Shown here piece by piece: positions 57,901 to 64,000 of a stretch of 64,000 nt of DNA. This DNA comes from Acidobacteriota bacterium. GTDB taxonomy: Bacteria > Acidobacteriota > Thermoanaerobaculia > Multivoradales > Multivoraceae. The first letter of the stretch is position 1, and the number at the start of each line of letters is the position of its first letter. The DNA is taken from positions 434,001-498,000 of the forward strand of contig JAPPCR010000015.1 of the NCBI GenBank assembly GCA_028875725.1, written 5' to 3'. A model generated the notes under the pieces. That model made no database searches. It was not told where the DNA came from and saw only the letters and a program-made list of their open reading frames with translations. The position numbers were made by a program, and so were the translations under genes.

Positions 57901-58290
57901 GACCGCATCGGCGTCTGGCTGCGGCTCCTGGCGCTCGTCGCCGGCCGGCAGCAGCCGGCGACGGCCCACCTCCTCGGCAGCAAGGACCAGGTCGAACACG
58001 TCGCGCTCCGTGGGCCCGAGCGGGATGAAGCGCGGTCGCTGCTCGGCGACTGGGTCGAGGTCTGGCGCGAGAGCCAGCGCAGGCCGCTGCCGTTCTTCGC
58101 CTCGACGTCCTGGGTCTGGACGGAGAAGCGCGCCTGGAGCCGCAAGGTCCAGGACGAATGGTCGAAGCAGCCATGGTTCGAAGGCAACGACCCCCGCCAC
58201 CGCCTGATCTTCGGCGACGACCCGAGCGGCGACGACTTCGAGCGCCTGGCCGAACGACTGCTCCGTCCGTTGCGGGAGGCGAGCGCATGA
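55000..58290 (+). CDS. recC: RecC subunit of exonuclease V
   Basis: 1096-aa protein. It has the RecC opening (RVHASHRLETLARRLAEEM ... IVVPDALLGQWLRLQLASHLGVA) and FSPKYF / HPLQPFSPKYFE, a conserved RecC segment, and length matches E. coli RecC (1122 aa). RecC recognises Chi and splits strands in RecBCD. It is transcribed away from btuB and its promoter shares DNA with the riboswitch leader. ATG at 55000 is preferred over upstream ATGs at 54937 and 54979. Coupled by ATGA to recB. Confidence 0.88.
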   Translation: MPNATGKQLSLLMDQPDAAFRVHASHRLETLARRLAEEMSRHPAEPLEPERIVVPDALLGQWLRLQLASHLGVAAHLRVEQPAQFAWAAMREEVAELTGESVYGPPHLRWRIFERLKNWTGDDEIARYLEDGDSRKRFELADQLAVAYDRCRVYRPDAIRAWQQGQGSGWHARLWRELAPAAPGAEHWVDAIDRYRDRLEQRPRAAGTRQRVSFFHPAALSPTYVEVLRLAARVMDVHLYLLSPSHDFWSRPAGAGEVESNELLDAWGRSARDLRALIGSEPDRVVVVDHPRSGDMPADAGTGRAGGTAEDLADVAARPTCLASVQRRILEDDPEAPVATGARTGSDDSIQIHVCHSPTREVEVLHDRLLGLFDTYSDIQPADVLVLTPDLDTYAPLVEAVFGSAGRVGVSIGRRRLKEGAALAAFLDLLELPGSRYAANDVLAPLLAESVRLQFGITDTGLATIRGAVAMARIRWGRDGEHRTELDVPASPNHNWRRGLDRLLLGYAMQEGETLVDGIAPSALDHWGQHTGAADYELLGRFRRYCDLAFALNDWTDAEHDATAWMERLQAEVLDAFFTSDHRAGPEAVREVNTVSRLLSEFDEECKRAGAAGAIPFPVLRDVLNDMAEKAARSAPRLDDGIAVADLASGQVFPARVICAVGMNDGAFPRRPRPPQFDFQADLFEGEARQPGDRDRRNEDRLAFLEALLAARRHFVLTYTGRDLQEDKPIPPSAVASELAEYLEQIFPDPGGKNDDEERDRWATRHPLQPFSPKYFEPGETALFSYSESMRNAAEALRASGDEPDRFAGELAAEPREETVELELEDLVRFAASPSQDFLRKRLDILLDVREDDVAADEPLDLNALESWQLKSDLAGIGEQGDERTIELAAARGLLPPRNLGLVQHRQSAAQVAALMEKLQPFQRHREAPRHRVEVEFGNVRLVGAVGQFDEGTNQLLFWRIGSLRPKDRIGVWLRLLALVAGRQQPATAHLLGSKDQVEHVALRGPERDEARSLLGDWVEVWRESQRRPLPFFASTSWVWTEKRAWSRKVQDEWSKQPWFEGNDPRHRLIFGDDPSGDDFERLAERLLRPLREASA

Positions 58291-61200
58291 CCGCGGCCAC
58301 CGAGCGTGCCGACGCCTTCGACCGACCGCTCGACGCCGACCTTCTGATCGAGGCGAGCGCCGGGACGGGCAAGACCTACGCTCTGACCACCCTGGTCGCC
58401 CGCCTGATCGTCGAAGAGCGATTCGACATCGACCAACTCCTGATCGTCACCTTCACGATCTCCGCCGCGGGCGAACTGCGCACCCGGGTGCGGCGACTCC
58501 TCCAGGCGGCCCGGCGAGCCGCCTCCGGCGCCAACGTGGAACCCGGTTCCCAGGCCGGCAGGCTGGGGCGGCGCTGGCGGCGGCGCGGGATCGAGGACGC
58601 GGACGCCCTGAGACGCCTCACCCGCGCCGTCCGCGACATCGACCGGGCGAACATCACGACGATCCACGGCTTCTGCCAGCGGACGCTCGTCGAGTTCGCC
58701 CTTCATGCCGGCACTCCGTTCACGTTCGAAGTGAGCGGAGACAACGCGCTGGCCGTCGGCGACGCCGCGCGCGACTTCTGGCGACGCCGGATGGTCGGGC
58801 AACCCGTGTCGCTGCTGGAGCACGCGCAGTCGCAGAAGTTCGTGCTGGACGAAGACACGACGACCTGGGTCACCCGCCATCACGCCCAGGTCCAGGAAAC
58901 CCGGGGGGTCCGCTCGCCGGAGGCGCTGCCGAGCGCGCTCGAGTCGAAGCGGAGCGCGTGGCTGGCAGCGGTCCGCGCGGCACAGACCGAATGGTCCGAC
59001 CCGGGGCAGAGAGCCGCCTTCCAGGAAGTCGCCGACCCGGCGCGATGGACCGCGGCAGCACGGAAGAAGACACGGGTACGCGTGCGCGGCCGGATGGTCT
59101 TCGAGGCGTTCGAGACCGGCGCCCCGGAGAAACTCGCCCCGGACTGCGCCGGCGCTTTCGGCGCCAAGGCGCTGAAGGCGGGGTTCTACAAGAAGAACCC
59201 GCCGCCTGCCGCCCCGCTGTTCCACCACTTCGACGACATCGCGGAAGCCGGAGCGGCCTATGGCGATCTGTGGCTCGCAAGCCAGCGCCTCAGCCTCCTC
59301 GAGGACGCCGGCCGGTCCCTGCGACACGCCACCCGAGTCGACCGCAGCCTGAGCTTCGACGCCCTGCTGGTCGAACTCCACCGCGCGCTCGACGGGTCCG
59401 GCGGAACCGAGCTCGCGCGTCGAATCCGCTCCCGGTACCCAATCGCCCTGATCGACGAGTTCCAGGACACCGACCGGCTGCAGGCCCGGATCTTCGAGAC
59501 GATCTACCCGGGCGGCGCCGGCGTGGCCGGCGGGCGACTCTTCGTCGTCGGCGACCCGAAGCAGTCGATCTACCGCTTCCGGGGCGCGGACGTGTTCGCC
59601 TATCTGGAGGCTCACAAGCGCCTGGGCTCTTCGGACGAAGCGCTGGAACTGAAACAGAACTACCGTTCGACGCCCGGACTCATTTGCGCCGTCAACGAGC
59701 TCTTCTCGCGGGAACGGCCGTTCGTCCTCTCCGACTTCGGGTTCTCGCGGGCGGCGCCGGCCGACCGGAAACCCGGGGAGCTCGTGATCCAGGACGAGGA
59801 CGACGATCAGGCCCCGTTCCAGTTCGTCCTGATCCCGAAGGCGGACGGGAAGCCGCGGACCAAGCCGGAGCTGACCGCCCTGGCCGCGAAACAGGCCGCC
59901 CGGGACATCGCGCGCCTGATAGCGGCGGGCAAGGACGGCAGGGCGAAACTGGCAGGCGGCGACCGGCCCAGGGCCCTGGCCGCCCGCGACATCGCCGTGC
60001 TCGTGCGCAAGGGCGCCCAGGGCAAGGCAGTAGCGGCAGCTCTGCACGAACTCGGGATCGACAGCGTCGAGATCGGCGACGACAACATCTTTCAGTCCGA
60101 CGAGGCGGGCGGCCTCCATCGCCTTCTCCACGCCCTGTGCCTGGACGAATCGGAGTACAACGCCACGCAACTGCTCCGCGGAGCGCTCGCCGCCGACCTG
60201 TTCGGACTAGACCTGGAGGACCTCGCCGCGCTGCGCGACGACGACGACGCCTGGAGCCACTGGCGAGGTTTCGCGCGCGAGTGGGCCGACGTCTGGCAGG
60301 AGCACGGTATCGCCGCGCTGATGCGGGGCATCCTGTTCGCCAGCGACGCCGCCGACTGCTCGGCGAACCTGCTCGCCTACCCGAACGGCCCCCGGCGGCT
60401 GACGAACTACCTGCACCTCACCGATCTGCTCCACGAAGTCGAGAGCCGGCGGCGGCCCTCGCGTCAGGGCCTCCTCGACTGGTTTCGGCAAGCCAGGGGG
60501 GACGCGCAGACCAACGACGAAACGGCCCAGCTTCGCCTCGAGAGCGACGAGAACCTGGTGAAGATCGTCACCGCCCACCGGGCCAAAGGCCTGGAGTTCC
60601 CGATCGTCTTCTACCCCTTCGCCTGGGACGGCCGCGCGCAGGCGACGGGCGGGAACAGAAAGCCGACGGCCGACTACTACGACCCCGAACACGGGACGCC
60701 AGTGCTCGATCTCGACCCATCGGACGACGCCTACGATCGCGAGCACGTCGAAGAGCACGCCGACGAGCTGCGGCTCCTCTACGTGGCGCTGACGCGGGCG
60801 GAGCACCGCTGCGTGGTGACCTGGTCGCCCGAAGCCGGAGCCGAACACGCGCCGTTGGCCTGGCTCCTTCACGGCCGCGGAACGGCGATCCACGACGACG
60901 ACGCCGGAGCCTTGAAGGAGAACGTCGCCCGAGTCAAGGCACTGGGGCAGGGCGAGTGGCTGGCGGAGGTCGAGGCACTCGCGCACCGTGCCCGCGGCGC
61001 CGTCTCGCTGCGGATGATCGACGAGGCGGCGGATGCCGACGCCGACACTGAGGCGGCCGAAGCCGACACCGAAGCGGCAGGCGCGGAGGCGGCCGGGTCT
61101 CTCGAGGCCCGCAAGCTCGAACGCAAGCTCGAACGGATCCGGCAGCGGACGAGCTACTCCGCCCTGTCGGCCGGGGCCGGCGCGGGCGCCGGCTTGCTCG

Positions 61201-62012
61201 TGCGCGACCGCGACGACATCGACCTCTCCGACGGAGAAGCCGTCGTCGAACAGACGGCGCCCGCCAACGCGCTGGAACGGGAAGAAGACGGCCCTACCGT
61301 CTTCACCTTCCCCAGCGGCGGCCGCTCCGGCCGGTGCCTGCACGAGATCTTCGAGCGGCGGCTCGGCGACCCGGACGCCGGAAGCCTGGAGCGGACCTGC
61401 GAGAACGCGCTCGCCCGCTACGGCTTCCAGGACAAGTGGCTGCCGGCGGTCCGAACCCTGGTCGAGAACGGTCTGGAGACGCCACTCATGGCGCCGGGCG
61501 AGGCTGGCGGCGTGTTCCGGCTGTCGGACCTCCAACGGCCCGTCGCCGAAATGGAGTTCCACCTGCCGCTCCGCGGGCTTGAGCGCGCGAAGCTGGCACA
61601 CTGCCTCGAAGAGCACGGCTACGATCACCGGCTCGCCGGGGGCGACACCGGGATCGACGGCTTCCTGCACGGCTTCATCGACCTCACGGCTCGGCACGAC
61701 GGCCGGTGGTACGTCCTCGACTACAAGTCGAACTGGCTCGGCCCGGACCCGGCTTCGTACTCGACAGCGGCCATCGCGGAGTCGATGCGCCACCACGGCT
61801 ACCACCTCCAGTACCTCCTTTACCTGACCGCCCTGCACCGCCTGCTGACGCTACGGCTCAAGGACTACGACTACGACCGCCACATCGGCGGCGCCTTCTA
61901 CCTCTTCCTGCGCGGCATGAGGCCGAACGCTCCCGGCAGCGGCGTGTTCCACGACCGTCCGTCCCGCACCTGCATCGAAGCGATCGACGCCTGCTTTGGC
62001 GGAACGCCATGA
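58287..62012 (+). CDS. recB: RecB helicase-nuclease subunit of exonuclease V
   Basis: 1241-aa UvrD-family helicase with nuclease. Walker A ASAGTGKTYALTTL is at the N-terminus; LIDEFQDTD, DPKQSIYRFRGAD, NYRS and a late VALTRAEHRCVV are helicase motifs. The C-terminal nuclease retains GIDGFLHGFIDL and the catalytic DYKSN (Asp1145, Lys1147), so both activities should be intact. A 40-residue acidic/Ala-rich linker (AEADTEAAGAEA type) at about residues 913-940 precedes the nuclease. Overlaps recC and recD by ATGA. Confidence 0.92.
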   Translation: MTAATERADAFDRPLDADLLIEASAGTGKTYALTTLVARLIVEERFDIDQLLIVTFTISAAGELRTRVRRLLQAARRAASGANVEPGSQAGRLGRRWRRRGIEDADALRRLTRAVRDIDRANITTIHGFCQRTLVEFALHAGTPFTFEVSGDNALAVGDAARDFWRRRMVGQPVSLLEHAQSQKFVLDEDTTTWVTRHHAQVQETRGVRSPEALPSALESKRSAWLAAVRAAQTEWSDPGQRAAFQEVADPARWTAAARKKTRVRVRGRMVFEAFETGAPEKLAPDCAGAFGAKALKAGFYKKNPPPAAPLFHHFDDIAEAGAAYGDLWLASQRLSLLEDAGRSLRHATRVDRSLSFDALLVELHRALDGSGGTELARRIRSRYPIALIDEFQDTDRLQARIFETIYPGGAGVAGGRLFVVGDPKQSIYRFRGADVFAYLEAHKRLGSSDEALELKQNYRSTPGLICAVNELFSRERPFVLSDFGFSRAAPADRKPGELVIQDEDDDQAPFQFVLIPKADGKPRTKPELTALAAKQAARDIARLIAAGKDGRAKLAGGDRPRALAARDIAVLVRKGAQGKAVAAALHELGIDSVEIGDDNIFQSDEAGGLHRLLHALCLDESEYNATQLLRGALAADLFGLDLEDLAALRDDDDAWSHWRGFAREWADVWQEHGIAALMRGILFASDAADCSANLLAYPNGPRRLTNYLHLTDLLHEVESRRRPSRQGLLDWFRQARGDAQTNDETAQLRLESDENLVKIVTAHRAKGLEFPIVFYPFAWDGRAQATGGNRKPTADYYDPEHGTPVLDLDPSDDAYDREHVEEHADELRLLYVALTRAEHRCVVTWSPEAGAEHAPLAWLLHGRGTAIHDDDAGALKENVARVKALGQGEWLAEVEALAHRARGAVSLRMIDEAADADADTEAAEADTEAAGAEAAGSLEARKLERKLERIRQRTSYSALSAGAGAGAGLLVRDRDDIDLSDGEAVVEQTAPANALEREEDGPTVFTFPSGGRSGRCLHEIFERRLGDPDAGSLERTCENALARYGFQDKWLPAVRTLVENGLETPLMAPGEAGGVFRLSDLQRPVAEMEFHLPLRGLERAKLAHCLEEHGYDHRLAGGDTGIDGFLHGFIDLTARHDGRWYVLDYKSNWLGPDPASYSTAAIAESMRHHGYHLQYLLYLTALHRLLTLRLKDYDYDRHIGGAFYLFLRGMRPNAPGSGVFHDRPSRTCIEAIDACFGGTP

Positions 62013-63769
62013 ACAGCCACGAACAGATCGACGCCTTGACAGGAGCCGGCGTTCTCGCCGACATCGACTGCTACTTTGCCCGGCTGACGATGGACCTCGG
62101 CGCCGGCGAGGACGTTGCCCTGGCCGCGGCCACGACCAGCGCGCTGCACCGGAACGGCCACACCTGCCTCGACCTCGGCAACGCCGGCAAGCCGATCGCG
62201 ACGCTGGTCGAGCGACCCGATTCGGAACGCCCGGAGGAAACGCTGGCGGCCGACCTGCAGGCGATCGCCCTGCCCGCGAGCGCCGCGCTGCGCGAGGCGC
62301 TGGCTGGAAGCCCCGTCGTCACCGCGGACGCGGACGCGGCGACCGACCGGCCCCTCGTCCTGGACGGCGACCGCCTCTACCTGCACCGCCTGTTCCACGC
62401 CGAACGCCGGCTGGCGGCGCGTCTGCGCGCCCTGGCAGCGGAGAGGGATCTGTCGGCCGGCGCCGAGTCCACCTCCGCACGGGTCTTCGACGCCGGGGAA
62501 GATCGAACCGCGGAGGCGGTCGCGGCGCTGCGCATCGCGTTGGAGCGGCGGCTCTGCATCGTCACCGGCGGCCCCGGCACCGGCAAGACGACGCTGGCCG
62601 CCAAGCTGATCGCGACGCTCGTCGACACAGGCCTGGCCCACCCGCGCCGGATCGGCCTCGCGGCGCCCACCGGAAAGGCCGCCTCGCGCATCCAGGAGTC
62701 GGTCCGCGAGAAGCTGGGCGAGGGTCTCCTCGACCGGGTGCCGGACCTCCGGGAGTTTCCGGCCGAGGCGTGGACCGTCCACCGCCTGCTGGCGAGCCGG
62801 ACCAGCCGAATGGACCGCCTCGACGCCCTGGTCGTCGACGAATGCTCGATGGCCGATCTGCAGTTGATGGTCCGCCTGGCGACCGCGTTGCCGGAGCGTT
62901 GCCGGCTGATTCTCCTCGGCGACGCGAACCAGCTGGCCTCGGTGGAGCCTGGCTCCGTCTTCAGCGACCTCTGCAAGGCGGGCAACCGCGGTCCGCTCAC
63001 CCACTGCGTGACGACCCTGAGAAAGAACTACCGCTTCAGGGAGCGCTCCGGCATCGGCCGGCTCGCCGCCGCCGTGGTCGCGGGCGACGCCGACGGGGCG
63101 GTGCGCGTCCTTCGGGACGGCAGCGACGACACGACGCGGCTCGAGCCGATCGATGACGAGGCCGCCTTCGACGCCTTCGCCCGCGAATGCGCCCGGGAAT
63201 GGTCCGACCACATGAGGGAGCTCGCGGCCGACCCGCTCCGGGCCGCTCCGTTCCCGGAGCGGCGGGTCCTGTGCAGCCACCGGCGAGGCCCCTGGGGCAC
63301 CGACCGCTTCAACCGCCTCGTCGAACGCCGGCTCACCGAGCTGGGACGCCGGACCGAACACGACGAGTTCTACGTCGGGCGCCCGATCATCGTCAGCCGC
63401 AACGACCGCCAGACCAATCTCTCGAACGGCGACACGGGCGTCGTCGTTCCCGGCGACTCGGGCCACCCGCGGGTCTGGTTCCCGGATCTCGACCGTGACG
63501 GCGAGCGCTTCCTCGTTGCGCCTTCCCGCCTCCCGCAGCACGAGAGCTTCTTCGCCCTCACCGTCCACAGGGCCCAGGGCTCGGAGTACAAGCACGTGGT
63601 CTTCGTTCCCGGCCCGGCCGAGTCCCGAGTCAACACGAAGGAACTGCTCTACACCGCGGTGACCCGGGCGCAGCGCAGAGTCAGCGTACTGGCGACCCGG
63701 CGTTCGGTGCGCGCCGCCGTGATGCGGACGACCTCCCGCGCCACCGGCTTGCTCGACCGTCTCCGCTAG
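62009..63769 (+). CDS. recD: RecD helicase subunit of exonuclease V
   Basis: 586-aa SF1B 5'-3' helicase. Walker A GGPGTGKTT (Lys193), APTGKAASR, VDECSMADL and the C-terminal TVHRAQGSEYKHV plus LYTAVTRAQRRV motifs are intact. Length is near E. coli RecD (608 aa). Last gene of recC-recB-recD; each join is an ATGA overlap, so the complex is made in balance. Confidence 0.92.
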   Translation: MNSHEQIDALTGAGVLADIDCYFARLTMDLGAGEDVALAAATTSALHRNGHTCLDLGNAGKPIATLVERPDSERPEETLAADLQAIALPASAALREALAGSPVVTADADAATDRPLVLDGDRLYLHRLFHAERRLAARLRALAAERDLSAGAESTSARVFDAGEDRTAEAVAALRIALERRLCIVTGGPGTGKTTLAAKLIATLVDTGLAHPRRIGLAAPTGKAASRIQESVREKLGEGLLDRVPDLREFPAEAWTVHRLLASRTSRMDRLDALVVDECSMADLQLMVRLATALPERCRLILLGDANQLASVEPGSVFSDLCKAGNRGPLTHCVTTLRKNYRFRERSGIGRLAAAVVAGDADGAVRVLRDGSDDTTRLEPIDDEAAFDAFARECAREWSDHMRELAADPLRAAPFPERRVLCSHRRGPWGTDRFNRLVERRLTELGRRTEHDEFYVGRPIIVSRNDRQTNLSNGDTGVVVPGDSGHPRVWFPDLDRDGERFLVAPSRLPQHESFFALTVHRAQGSEYKHVVFVPGPAESRVNTKELLYTAVTRAQRRVSVLATRRSVRAAVMRTTSRATGLLDRLR

Positions 63770-63775
63770 CTGTAG

Positions 63776-64000
63776 CTACCGCCGCCGCAGCCACCACAGG
63801 AGCAGCAGCGCCAGCACCGGCAGGCCGGCGGCGACACCGCCCCACCACCGCTCGGTCCGGGCCCCGGTCCGCGGCGCCTCCGAAGACTCGCTCTCCGTCA
63901 CCTCCATCCGGTAGCCCTCGACCGGAAGCGGCGGCGCTGACTCGAGTTGCTCCCGCTCGGCCTCCATCCGCTGTTCGTTGGCTTCCGCGAAGGCATCGGC
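63776..64000 (-). CDS. C-terminal end of a membrane-anchored protein (5' end outside window)
   Basis: The minus frame is open to the right edge, so only the last ~74 residues are seen. A charged, Glu/Arg-rich region (ANEQRMEAEREQLES) is followed by a flexible stretch and a C-terminal hydrophobic segment GLPVLALLLLWW ending in LRRR. A short hydrophobic helix followed by a terminal Arg cluster resembles C-terminal sorting or tail-anchor signals. No family can be named. Convergent with recD, 6 bp apart. Confidence 0.65.
   Translation of the reverse strand, partial: ADAFAEANEQRMEAEREQLESAPPLPVEGYRMEVTESESSEAPRTGARTERWWGGVAAGLPVLALLLLWWLRRR

Noticed and set aside
56278..60170. Several long minus-strand frames opposite recC and recB
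   Set aside because: Shadows of recC/recB coding sequence with biased, low-complexity composition.

Overview
The window is GC-rich, gene-dense DNA with many 4-nt ATGA/GTGA stop-start overlaps, and it reads as one bacterial chromosome segment. A large TonB-dependent receptor of the kind expanded in Acidobacteriota, an Alternative Complex III-like respiratory operon, Tat-exported flavoenzymes, a PQQ-type beta-propeller protein, squalene-hopene cyclase and RecBCD together suggest an aerobic Gram-negative heterotroph. Acidobacteriota is my best guess, but this is inferred from gene content only. I found no rRNA, tRNA, CRISPR array or transposase.

Layout. 1-2.05 kb: C-terminal part of a TonB-dependent receptor. 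2.1-7.7 kb (minus): a quinol-oxidising respiratory operon actA-actB-(separate Fe-S subunit)-actC-actD, without actE or actF. 7.9-14.7 kb (minus): an acyl-CoA catabolic operon (AMP-ligase, carboxyltransferase, biotin carboxylase, enoyl-CoA hydratase, glutathione transferase), with a divergent metallo-beta-lactamase-fold hydrolase. 15.7-18.2 kb (minus): DUF4160 protein, serine acetyltransferase-like enzyme, a VapBC pair and a glycosyltransferase. 18.3-20.6 kb: a beta-propeller protein and a metalloprotease-like lipoprotein. 20.6-25.6 kb (minus): a nucleotide-heptose operon (nucleotidyltransferase-phosphatase fusion, SDR, RmlC-like cupin, heptose kinase, sugar C-methyltransferase). 25.6-31.6 kb: three flavin-dependent amine oxidoreductases, two of them divergent and Tat-targeted.

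31.6-40.9 kb (plus) is a defence island: type III restriction subunit, PIN nuclease, type III methyltransferase, then an ABC-type ATPase paired with a second PIN-fold protein, and a coiled-coil protein. 41.0-47.4 kb is an envelope glycan cluster (sulfatase-superfamily lipoprotein, GT2, flippase, polytopic glycosyltransferase, methyltransferase). 47.7-52.8 kb is a three-gene operon: squalene-hopene cyclase, a GOLPH3/GPP34-cytochrome P450 fusion, and a sulfotransferase. I read it as a pathway for an oxidised, sulfated triterpenoid. 52.8-54.9 kb (minus) is a BtuB-like receptor under a cobalamin riboswitch. 55.0-63.8 kb is recC-recB-recD, and the right edge holds the C-terminal end of a membrane-anchored protein.

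Most noteworthy are the GPP34-P450 fusion in the cyclase/sulfotransferase operon and the ATPase-PIN pair beside an unusual type III R-M locus that itself carries a PIN gene.
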